Assembly (NCBI GenBank): GCA_016081115.2
Contig: CM071926.1
Coordinates: 10,987,971-11,051,970, forward strand
Direction of reading: 5' to 3'
Length of the DNA stretch: 64,000 bases
DNA from: Rehmannia glutinosa
Lineage: Eukaryota > Streptophyta > Magnoliopsida > Lamiales > Orobanchaceae
Shown piece after piece: positions 46,165-55,036 of this stretch (position 1 is the first letter of the stretch; the number at the start of each line of letters is the position of its first letter). Position numbers and translations under genes: made by a program. The notes under the pieces are model-generated. The model was not told the origin of the DNA, ran no database searches, and saw nothing but the letters and a program-made list of their open reading frames with translations.

Positions 46165-46467
46165 ATGGATCATGTCAGGTTTTCAGCCTATAAACTCAAC
46201 AGGACATACTTCTATCAAAGATCTCATTTCAAGTATATATCCGTATACAAATTGGGTCTTTTGATTGAAAATGAAAATAGTCCATTACGACCATATCAGG
46301 CCCAACATGTTTCCGTAAAATTAATAAATTCCTTAAAGTTCATACCTTATTTGACCGAAACAGCACCGGGTGAGATGGCTCGCAACACCACCAGTCGGAA
46401 AATTACTGCCCCTAGACATTTTGACAAATATTTTGCACTGTACAACTTCAACCAACAGGGAAGATGA
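46165..46467 (+). CDS. Unidentified 100-codon open frame
   Basis: It starts MDHVRFSAYKLNRTYFYQRS and ends HFDKYFALYNFNQQGR, lying between the viral poly(A) signal and the left inverted repeat, on the strand opposite to the virus. I recognise no domain and see no promoter or intron signals. It may be chance, or part of whatever element owned the inverted repeats. Confidence 0.15.
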   Translation: MDHVRFSAYKLNRTYFYQRSHFKYISVYKLGLLIENENSPLRPYQAQHVSVKLINSLKFIPYLTETAPGEMARNTTSRKITAPRHFDKYFALYNFNQQGR

Positions 46468-46561
46468 TCTACAAGTTATCCAACTCCTTCAGCAACTGCT
46501 CAGCACAGCCTTGGTTCATTTTCTACAAGTTATGAACACATGTTGAAGCAAAAAGCCCCTT

Positions 46562-46567
46562 TTTATT
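46562..46567 (-). terminator. Poly(A) signal of the pararetrovirus
   Basis: AATAAA on the - strand (TTCTTAATAAAAAGG), about 205 bases downstream of the TATA box, the arrangement expected for the terminally redundant RNA of caulimovirids. Confidence 0.5.
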
Positions 46568-46771
46568 AAGAACTTGACGAATATATTTATTACATCAGTA
46601 ATCTCTTTTTGGGAGGAGAATACTTATTTAGCCTCTCATTATTGAGGTTTGCACTCAAAAATTCATAAAACTTAAAATTAAAACACTCAGCTAATACAAA
46701 TTTTTCGCACGGAATTTATTATAAGGAAACTAAGAAAAATGTTTGATGTCTTCATCTTCCTTCAACTCCTG

Positions 46772-46850
46772 CTATATATAGAGATAAGTCCGAATTTCAA
46801 AGGCGGACTTCAAATCTTGTTGAAATATAAGACGTCACTGCTTACGTCAT
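46772..46850 (-). promoter_or_regulatory. Pararetroviral promoter: as-1-like element plus TATA box
   Basis: On the - strand ATGACGTAAGCAGTGACGTC lies at 46831-46850: two TGACG boxes in the spacing of the as-1 element of caulimovirid promoters, where TGA-bZIP factors bind. About 50 bases downstream is CTATATATAG at 46772-46781. The spacing equals that of known caulimovirid RNA promoters. It lies directly after the last viral ORF. Confidence 0.75.
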
Positions 46851-46899
46851 ACTCGTTAATTATTGCCTCGCCAGCTGTCTTCCATTTCTTTCGGCATGA

Positions 46900-48030
46900 C
46901 TAGCCCATGTGATGGTTGTCGGGGAATCTTTTAAAATTTTGATTTGCGTGGTCCCCGAGGATAATGCGTCTTGTGAGCTGGGCCCTTGTCCTTTCTAGTT
47001 GAATGGTCTTGTTGGTCAGGTTTGGGTCGAATTCTTTTCCAAACTCGGGTTCTTTCTGTTCGGGGCATGCTTGACAGACCTGATCGATCCAACGACTAAC
47101 ATGCGCCATGTTACAGAACTTCCTGTAAGTTTTTTTGCTAGCTGGAATATTGTTTTCCTAGAGAATTCTTCTCTTTGTCTCGAAAAGTTCCTCTACGAAT
47201 CCTGTTGTTGATCCAGTCATTGAATTCAGAAGGAAAGATCCATTTGCTGAATTCTAGAAAAACTTGAATGCATACTTGACTTTGTCCATTTCAGTTAGAC
47301 AAACCCAAAGTCCACATGCTCGCCTTGTAGAAGCTTTGTCTTTGGAAATTGCTCCTACTAACAATGGTACTTCTTCCGATGAAGCTGCTTTTATGTATTT
47401 CAAAGCATTTCCATCCGGTCTTCCAAGCTTGATGAAATGAAAAGCTTCATTAAAGCATTTCTATGCTGGTTCTGGAGTTACACTGATGAAATACAGTTCC
47501 ACAATATCTCCTCTGGCCAAATGTGGATTATTGGCCCCCGTCTTGTAAACTGCTTCCCCAATCCATTTCGATAATTTCAAAATTTCTGGGAATCCTGGTG
47601 ACACAGTGTATATTGAAGCTAAATCTCCAAAAGTATACCATTCTTGTACTTCATTCGGATAACTTCCTGGTTTCATCCAAACTCTTGGGTATTTGCAAGA
47701 GATATCAACCATTGTTTTTTCTGGGTTAATACCTCTTCTTGTAACCAATTTCTCCCATTGTTGTTGATAAAATTGCATTGGAGAAATCTTAATCTTGTCA
47801 ATTTGAACCTTAGATCTTCCTATCTGTGGCCTAAGATTCAACTCTCCCTCTTTAACCCCAGAGGTGTTGGGTTGACTTGAAGACTCGGGTTGTGACACCG
47901 GAGCTTCAACATTCGTTACAGTTTGTACACCCTCAGGGGATGCATCACCTGCAACACTTGTGATTATGGTATTTGAATCCATAACCTCCGGGTTAGAGCC
48001 CCGTTCTCTAATCGCCTCTTTTTGCATCAT
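46900..48030 (-). pseudogene. Unassigned downstream ORF of the pararetrovirus
   Basis: 48030-47461 is open for 189 codons: a low-complexity N-terminus (PVSQPESSSQPNTSGVKEGE), then a folded-looking domain (QFYQQQWEKLVTRRGINPEK, YPRVWMKPGSYPNEVQEWYT, FGDLASIYTVSPGFPEILKL, LARGDIVELYFISVTPEP). After a stop, 47460-46900 continues with similar composition: FNEAFHFIKLGRPDGNAL, RRACGLWVCLTEMDKVKYAF and a final MAHVSRWIDQVCQACPEQ. The position after RNase H and before the promoter is where some caulimovirids carry a transactivator or an unknown ORF. I do not recognise the classic transactivator motif. Confidence 0.55.
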
Positions 48031-48269
48031 AGGAGATACGGCCTAGAGGAGAGGCTCTTGCAACGCTAAGAAAAATTGTCCTTGATCGAACTGGCATGCT
48101 CATATTTGACTAGAAACGGATTTCTGGTCAGCCTATTAAAGTCGTCCATCAACTTTTGCATTGAGACATAACGTCCCAAAATCTCGTTCTAGACTCTCCA
48201 AGTTTTCCCTGAGTTGTCTTACTCGTTTAAAGACCTCGTCAGCAACGAGTCCTTCCATCTCGTGTTAAA

Positions 48270-49557
48270 AAATCTGCAAGAACATTTTCATGAGATTTTA
48301 TAATGACAATATTATAATCATAATATTGACATTCAGCTTGCCATCTAACTAATCTAGCCTTTTCTGGTTTTGACTCAGTTTTATTTTTCAGAAAAGCCTT
48401 GACACTCGAATTATCAATTTTTAAAGTAAACTTTTTAGCCAGTAAAAATAGAGGCTATTTTTTGAAAGCCTTTCTAACTGCTAAGAATTTTTTCTCGTTG
48501 ATATGCCACTGATTTGCTTCACTGGGTGTAAATAAACCACTGCAGTATCTGCATGGCACTTCTTCATTTGGTGTGGCCTTCGCGAGAACTGCTATCCACC
48601 AATCATCACTGGCATCTGTGTATAGAACCAGTTCGTCCTTATCTTGGGGAATAACAAGTTTTGGAAGCTTTTTACAAACTTCCTTGAGTTGTTTTATCCC
48701 TTCTTGATGTTCATCTTCCCATTTGAATATAGCATCTTTTTTGAGTAATGGGCTAAACATCTTCCTGTAATATGCCAGATTATTTAAGAACATTCCAGCA
48801 AAATTAACAACTCCGAAAAAACTTTGAAGTTGTTTCTTGTCTTTGAGTGTATTTCGAAATCCTTGTATCTTTTCCACAATGTGGCTTTGTAGGATGATTC
48901 CAGATTCATCTATTTCAATTCCGGAGAATTCAATTTGTCTCGTAGCAATCACTGTCTTTTTCTCTGAAAACACTAACCCTTCCTTGTGGCAAACATTTAA
49001 AAATATTTCTAAGTGTTTGAGATGCTATTTCATGTTCTTTGATGCAATAAGAATATCATCAATATATACGGAACCTTTGATATATCTGGGATGCGTTAGC
49101 CAATCCCATAGGCATCATGTTCCAAATATAATGTCCTTGAGGTGTGGAGAAAGCTTTGAATTTCTTATTTTCTTCCTCCATCTTAATTTGGTAGAATACA
49201 GACTTGCAATCAAACTTTGAGAATATCTTAGCACCTTTGATACAGTTCACCAAATTTTCTCTGCTTGGGATATAGTATCCGTCGAACTCCAAAATATTAT
49301 TAAGCCCTTTGATTAATAACAAGTCTTGGCTTTCTTCTTTTAATTTCTCCATGATTTCTGACTAAGAATCCTGGACTGCTGTATGGAGACACTCCTGGTG
49401 AAATTAACTTAAGGTCAAGATGTTCCACAAGTATTTTCTGCATATCCTCACGATCCTCCTGGTTCATAAGGATTGGTTTGAATCTCACGAACTTGTACTC
49501 CTTTCCTAGTTTAACCTTTAAGGAAGTTTTGAGCTCGTTCTTATCCCACCATGCCAA
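48270..49557 (-). pseudogene. Caulimovirid-type RT and RNase H
   Basis: 49300-49557: YKFVRFKPILMNQEDREDMQ and SPYSSPGFLVRNHGEIKRRK. A frameshift follows, then 49059-49352: SKFDCKSVFYQIKMEEENKK (motif A, Gly to Val), FSTPQGHYIWNMMPMGLANA (motif B). An out-of-frame gap follows, then YIDDILIAS at 49055-49066 (motif C). 48455-48973: EFSGIEIDESGI, LQSFFGVVNFAG, LYTDASDDWWIAVLAKA (RNase H first Asp) and QWHINEKKFLAVRKAFKK. The last RNase H words (FLTREMEG-like) reach about 48270. The CRYCSGLFTP wording separates caulimovirids from gypsy elements. Confidence 0.87.
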
Positions 49558-49639
49558 AGGATTTTAATTGTAATTCCTTTGGATCTTCTTCTTGATATCC
49601 TCTGAAAGTTCTTCTTCCCGGAGTTATGCTGGTACTTCC

Positions 49640-50729
49640 TTGGTTAGAACCTAATGAAGAGACTCTACTCCTGCTTGGTGTTGGCCTTTGCCCGGATTTA
49701 TAACTTCGGGCCTTTTGTTTTGACCAAAACCTTCTAGGTCTCTATGAAGACTTACTCCTTTTGCTGCTACATCCACGGCTGTATGGATGGCTTCTCTCCT
49801 TCTTTTTCTTATACCTCCGTTGTTGACCACCCACAACTGTTGGGATGTCATCATCATCGCAACATAGAGGAATTGTTTTGTTAATTCCTCGTAATATAAT
49901 TCATGTATAGTGCTGCCTGATGGCACCATTTAGATAGCTTGGCCTTCAGAAAAGACATTCATCTGGCCGCAATATCCCGATCTACTGTACTCTTGTATTC
50001 CCTGATAAGCATTTCTCTCTAGGGGCTCGGAATCTTCGCAAAGAATAGTTGCGAGGCTTCTTTGTCTTCCACCTTGGACTTCTATCGGTACTCGGTGAGT
50101 AACTTGATATATTCATCAATATGACAAATATCATGTAACTCGAGGCAGTAGAGGGCTTGTTTATATCTTTTTCTTTTTTCTTCTTCCAATCCCTTAAAAT
50201 AGCCTATGCCTATAAAATAGATTTTAAATAATTTTGCCATATGATCGACAATTCTTTTTATTAATTATCCAGTTGTGATCGTGCCTTTCATATCTGTACC
50301 GGTCATATCTCATGAAATCTTTATAGATCCTTCAAGACTCGTCTCAAGGAGTAAGATGAATACATCCTTCGTAAGATCGAGGGTAGCTGATGCAATCCTC
50401 ATAACTGATGACCAATCATAAATAAGGAGTTCTCGATTTTTAAAATTTGGGATATCTAGATTTAGCATCAACTTATATGGATGTATTGGATTGAGATGCG
50501 ATCTTCCATAAGGCGTATTATATAGATTTGGTCTTCTGGAAGGTTGTCGAGTTCCTGTAAAAATAGGATCTCTCCTTACAGTAAAATATTCGACGTGAGG
50601 CGTTCTTTCATCATGGTCTCCATGATTTGACCCTGAACTTTCTGCAACGTTGGGATTTACTGGTGGTGGTGGAGGTGGTCTTCCATGCTGGTCAAGTGTA
50701 ACCAAAGTTAATCCATCTCCCGCGTTCAT
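49640..50729 (-). pseudogene. Coat-protein-like ORF of the pararetrovirus
   Basis: The start at 50729 gives MNAGDGLTLVTLDQHGRPPP, then YDWSSVMRIASATLDLTKDV and, after stops, KRKRYKQALYCLELHDICHI, EYIKLLTEYR, LFFAKIPSP and LKAKLSKWCHQAAL. The order Tyr/Leu-rich helix, FFxKIPxP, KLxxWC is the caulimovirid coat-protein pattern. 49650-49930 is a basic stretch (RRYKKKKERSH) where the CCHC knuckle should be; only an adjacent Cys pair is seen. At least four in-frame stops occur. Directly after it comes the RT start, with no protease motif between. Confidence 0.7.
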
Positions 50730-50813
50730 CTTTAAATCTAATTCCTAATCCTGCAAACAATTCTGCAAGGTCTTGTAGATCTTTAAGATTTATCTTCTCC
50801 ATATCCATCACCT

Positions 50814-51430
50814 TTAGTTTGTGACGGGTTTTCCCTTGATGATAGCGATAAGTTTTTCATCATCTGTCATTTTTCGTACAACTTCGGTTGGTTTCCCTTT
50901 TTGGTGTAAATAGGGTACTATTCCGAAATCAATACGTTTCTTTCCTCCGGATGAACTTGGTCTATCCTCCAGATTCTTGACTCGTTTCTGAATATCATGA
51001 AGGATTTCAAGAGTTTCTTTCTGATATTTCACCATCGTCACCATCTGGTTTTGGATCTGATGAACTTGTGTTGGTATATGAATATGGTGGTTGCCATAAT
51101 TCTGCACCGTCTTCTGGACTTCTCTAAGATCTTTTGAGAACTTAGATGTGTCTCGAAGTATCTCGTTTCATTCTGATACACCATCAGGAATCATGATTTT
51201 GATGGGCATTTTCATGGACTGCTTCCTGACGATTCATCATATCAACATAAAATATCTGATTTACCGTAAGGAAACTCAAATAATATGCTGCTTGTCTATT
51301 GCAGTAGTTCCTTTTCAACATATTGATTGTTCCAATATGATATCTTGTATTGGTGTTCTTGTGAATACATCGTCAAATTTGAAGATATGTCCTCTAAGGT
51401 ATACGTCTTGGACACATGTCCAGATCCATT
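50814..51430 (-). pseudogene. Small coiled-coil ORF of the pararetrovirus (VAP-like)
   Basis: 50814-51107 encodes 97 residues with QVHQIQNQMVTMVKYQKETL and EILHDIQKRVKNLEDRPSSS, heptads in the first half, and a Lys/Pro-rich end. Size, coiled coil and position before the coat protein match the virion-associated protein of several caulimovirid genera. Upstream, 51108-51430 has broken coding-like words (RFFSEKKWIWTCVQDVYLRG; NRQAAYYLSFLTVNQIFYV), perhaps a preceding small ORF. Assignment by position and shape only. Confidence 0.5.
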
Positions 51431-51510
51431 TTTTCTCGGAGAAAAATCTCTTCATCAATTGTTAATTACATAAATATAATAAATATAACTGAAAGCTCTT
51501 AATAAACCTG

Positions 51511-51522
51511 GCTCTGATACCA
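51511..51522 (-). promoter_or_regulatory. Initiator-Met PBS of the pararetrovirus
   Basis: On the - strand TGGTATCAGAGC (followed by CAGG) is an exact complement of the initiator-Met tRNA end. In caulimovirids this is the minus-strand DNA start and genome position 1. There is no LTR end beside it, and the first viral ORFs follow downstream, which favours a viral rather than retrotransposon origin. Confidence 0.8.
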
Positions 51523-51545
51523 TTTTCGAGGGTCGTAAGGATCGT

Positions 51546-51777
51546 AAGACCATAAGGAGTAAATGTTGAAAATACAATAAAATTGATAGCTTAAGTGGTA
51601 AACTGTAACAACTTTAAAGTTTAGAGAGTAAACGGAAAACCAACTTTATATAAAATTAGGGGTAAAACTGGAATTTAAGGCAAAGTGTAAAATTTCGCAA
51701 AGTTGAGGGGGTTTAGTGTAACATTTTAAAGTTTGTATGGCTAAGTGTAAAATTTCGAATAGTTTGGATTTATTTAA
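51546..51777 (-). repeat. Right inverted repeat of the virus-containing block
   Basis: Inverted counterpart of 45806-46042. It ends at GATTTATTTAAA near 51777, just before copia F LTR sequence resumes at about 51790. No target duplication can be read at the two edges. Confidence 0.6.
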
Positions 51778-51789
51778 AGTTGGTACTGG

Positions 51790-52917
51790 ATTACACACAA
51801 TGATTTATAGAGCTTCAACCCACCAAGGGCCTAATGCTCTACCACCCGGTATGTCTGAATGGATTTCGAAAAGGAAAAATTATATTAATAGATGCCAAAC
51901 TATTACAACCTTTACCTTGATTAGTACCACACTCTTATTACAACACCACCTATGAAGATTACCATAATCTTCTTACAATAATGAAGAGCACCAAACTCTT
52001 CACCACCTAGAATCAACCAAGTGTGTTCTTACCACAAGAATACTAACAAGGATTTCTTGTTTTGGATGATTTGAATCAATTCAAGGTTACAACTCAAATG
52101 AAGTATATACAATTTTTTGAAGTGCAAGTGTAATCAAGAATGAAGTCTAATACTCAAGATGTGCAAGTGTAAAACTTAAAGCTAATTACAACAAGAATGT
52201 TGACAATGAAGGATAATAGAATTTGTTGGTTTTCTTGTTGCTTTGTATAATTATGTTGTGTGTTTGATCCTTCAAATCTTTCGTATATTTATAGGAGAGC
52301 TTCAAGATTGAATCTCCAACATAGGCTCCTCCATCTCACTTTTGTATACAAAAGAAGGATCAAAAAATCTACAAAAATGGTTAAGAATGATAAAGAGTAT
52401 CTAATGTAATGGTTTAATAAATGGATATAATCTTGCTATCAAAAATCATAGGGGGCGTAGGTGGTTGCATTGAAAATTCGAAAGTTTAAAACGTTAATCT
52501 GAGATTAGACACAGGTTGCCTAGGGGTTGGACCGGTTGACTGGAAAGGGTGACCGGTCGACTAGGGGGTTCTACCGGTCCCCCTTGAGTTTAGAGAGACA
52601 GATGGAAAATCAATTAAACGAGGCACTAGTCGACGTCCGGGTTGGCTTTCCGACCACCCTTATTTTTTCTCTCTATTTCGGTTACTGTTTCAAAATACAA
52701 CTTTTAGGTATAGGTTGCAAGAACCCCTATTGACCTCAATACTGAGAGAAGTTGCCCAATTTTTGTCAAAAATAAAATTCAAGAAGTGCTTCAAAAACTT
52801 GGTAAAAATCACTTAAAATATTTTGATGCTTTTGGACAATATTTGGAGATATTGTTTTGGTATAAAAACTCTTTTAAATAAAATCATCAAAATCTTGATA
52901 AAAATATTTTTCTAATA
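51790..52917 (-). repeat. 5' LTR of copia F, inner end missing
   Basis: It matches 40274-41382 from ACACACAATGATTTATAG to the outer end TTTTTCTAATA (52917; 3' LTR has CTAACA). The inner ~117 bp are absent. A TATA box CTATAAATATA (- strand) lies near 52284-52294. Several CpG-containing TCGAC palindromes of the 3' LTR have become TTGAC or been lost here. Confidence 0.85.
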
Positions 52918-52922
52918 GTCCA

Positions 52923-53330
52923 ATTCACGTGTAGAGAACCGGTTTGCAACACGCAAACATGTTAGAAGAGCCCCATGAGTTATCCTGGGGAATCAAATTC
53001 TTAAGTCAGCAAGGTATAGGAGAATAATCCAGAGCGGAGGAAGTAATCAGTCGTAAAATTGTACTTAATGAAAAATATTGAGAGATGGGCTATTTATACT
53101 TGGGACTATGGGCCGCATGGACCGAATTTACCAAATTGGGCTTCTAGGACTAGGTATTATGGGTTGAGCCTCGTGGACTTTATGCGATGAGTTGGGTCTT
53201 GTGGGCCTTTTTTGTTGACTTGGATCAATTGATTATTTGTATGTGCTAATAATCTATTAAAATAAATAAAATAGGGAAAAACCAAAAATTAATACTAAAT
53301 TTTTTTTTTTTTACTATTGACTCCCTTTAT
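52923..53330 (-). repeat. Probable 5' LTR portion of the old gypsy element
   Basis: It adjoins 40156 if copia F is removed. On the - strand an AGTATAAATAG TATA box lies at 53091-53100, followed by GC-rich GGCC words, consistent with LTR promoter sequence ending in the leader at 40041-40072. Similar phrases occur at 17226-17552. There is no counterpart LTR with clear ends, so the left limit is unknown. Confidence 0.4.
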
Positions 53331-54233
53331 AATAATTTGTGGGTCGGCCCTGCCCACACCATCAACTAAAAAAATATACATATATATAATTATTGATACA
53401 GATCGGTAAAAGAAAGTAAACAGTAAAAAGGTATATTTATTTCAAGAACCATTATCCCTTCATGACCACAGGCTGTATTCATGAGTAAAACAATGAGTTT
53501 TAAATCTTATTTTGTTTTTCCTTAAAAAAGAAAAAAAGAAGCAGACATTCTTTTGGAAGCATTCTATGCAAATATATAATTATTTATAATTATATGAATC
53601 TGACATCATCACAATAACAATAAATGGATAACACGTACTTTTCAGAACGATGACATCAGGATGACAAAGGCAATAATTAATAGACAAGTATCATGGGGGA
53701 TTTTTGGATTCTGTTCTCCATGCTTATTCAAGACGACGATTCATAGTTGTGGGGAAACAGGGCCTTTAATACTTTTGCCAATTTGTACCATGTCTTTTTT
53801 GAATTAATTAAGGTTGTTTGCCTAAATTCAGATTTTAATCATTAATCAACATATATTCTTGAGATGGGGTGAAGTCTTGAAGAGGTTATTAAGAAAAAAC
53901 CAGCTAAATTCCAAAATTATAAAAAAAATTGCCACTAAGGTTTATTCTTTCTAATATTTTACCTCAGTCGTTAGTTACCTAACGAAATTTACCAATGTCA
54001 TCAAAAGTTGACCTAAAAATCCAAAAATACCCATGAATTATTGTTCACAAATTATGAGGAGACAAAATTGACTTTTGACTGTTCCGAAAAAATTACAAAA
54101 AACCCCTTGCTAACTTACATTAAAATCACTACCTCAAACTTTCCCTCTCTTCTTTTCTCTCTCTCTCTCTCTACCTTATCTTTAATTCATTTTCAAAAAA
54201 AAAAACCTTCTCCCACATTCCTCTACTAAGGAG
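53331..54233. other. Unique AT-rich sequence, no gene seen
   Basis: There is no ORF or repeat boundary I can support. A run of T lies at 53303-53313 and a short CT repeat at 54153-54173. The open frame 54041-54229 has no recognisable content. Confidence 0.4.
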
Positions 54234-54508
54234 TAGAGCTGGGGCGGCCTGGCCAAGCCCATCGGGCTTTTCAAAAGTTTTGGGGTGGGTCGGGCCAGTC
54301 CAATTTTTGCCGGGCCATGAAAATACATGGCCCAGCCCAGCCCAAAAGTATATTTTATACATGAAATCATCGGGCTGCGCCCAAAAATTGGGCCAAACCG
54401 GCCCACAGGCCGATTGGGTCGGGCCAAATAGGGTCGACTTTTTCGGGCCAAAATATCAGAGTTCAGCCCAACTCAAAATGCGGGTCAGGTTAGGAATTGC
54501 CAGCTCTA
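54234..54508. mobile_element. hAT-type MITE with perfect 8-bp duplication
   Basis: Terminal TAGAGCTGG and CCAGCTCTA, flanked by CTAAGGAG at 54226-54233 and 54509-54516. 275 bp, GC-rich interior with repeated GGGCCA and CGGGCC subterminal words, no coding capacity. The ends resemble those of the MITE at 5325-5571 in length and layout but not in sequence. Confidence 0.9.
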
Positions 54509-54623
54509 CTAAGGAGGATGAGGAACTATTTAAACCATTTTTCTTTTTAGCTTCTTTTGTATTTTCCTCGTATGACTATTTTCCCTTTATATGACTTTAG
54601 TCTCTTTTTATGGAAGTGGATTA

Positions 54624-55033
54624 GGGCGCGACTGGATATACTTTCATTTCGAAAATTTTCATTTTGTTAGAGAATAGTGGTAAAAAAAATGTTAGAAGAA
54701 AAAAGATGAATTTTGAGAGTGTAATTGGATGTGAGATGAAAAAGTAATGATGAAAGTTGATTTGATTTAAAAATAGTAAAATAATGATTGAATATTATTG
54801 ATAGTTAGAAATGTGTGAGTGAGTGAATAGTGAAATTTGTTGGAGAATGTGTAATAATGATTAGTTTTTTTGTGAAAAATGTGTAAATGTGATTGGTGAG
54901 AGGCAAAATAAGAAAAAGTGAAAGTGAGAGAATAGTATATTTTCTGAAAATTTTCATAAACAATCGTATATTTGGTCAAAAAAAATTCTCCATCGGAACG
55001 AAAATGGAATCTATTTCACATCCAATCGCCACC
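54624..55033. mobile_element. Tourist-like (PIF/Harbinger) MITE
   Basis: TTA duplications at 54621-54623 and 55034-55036. Terminal GGGCGCGACTGGAT and ATCCAATCGCCACC match inverted at 11 of 14 positions. Beyond the ends, TTTCATTTCGAAAATTTTCA on the left and CGAAAATGGAAT on the right are partial counterparts. 410 bp, non-coding. Confidence 0.75.
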
Positions 55034-55036
55034 TTA

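Larger units (their letters stand above)
46043..51545 (-). mobile_element. Endogenous pararetrovirus (Caulimoviridae-like), degraded
   Basis: On the - strand, in order: initiator-Met PBS (51511-51522), small coiled-coil ORF, coat-protein-like ORF, RT and RNase H of caulimovirid type, an unassigned ORF, an as-1/TATA promoter and a poly(A) signal. No integrase and no LTRs are present, which separates it from the retrotransposons around it. Movement protein and protease are not seen. The ~5.4 kb is shorter than the 7-9 kb usual for caulimovirids, so parts are lost. Every ORF has stops or frameshifts. The genus cannot be fixed from the sequence alone. Confidence 0.83.
40157..52917 (-). mobile_element. 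Ty1/copia retrotransposon F, with a 6-kb foreign block replacing its 5' part
   Basis: LTRs at 40157-41382 (3') and 51790-52917 (5', cut). GTCCA duplications lie at 40152-40156 and 52918-52922. On the - strand: protease, integrase, RT, RNase H, a long 3' UTR and polypurine tract are present. Gag, PBS and the inner ~117 bp of the 5' LTR are missing and replaced by the inverted-repeat-bounded block 45806-51777. The wording (WFSKKQNCVSLSTAEAKYI, HLDLYG, VIVDDFSRYTWAIF) is close to Sireviruses. Confidence 0.87.

Noticed and set aside
51511..51522. A possible tRNA gene around the GCTCTGATACCA sequence
   Set aside because: Only the 12-18 bases complementary to the tRNA end are present; no cloverleaf arms, so it is a primer site.
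54171..54594. Open frames with Gly/Pro-rich phrases on both strands
   Set aside because: They overlap the hAT MITE, whose GGGCC words are open by composition.
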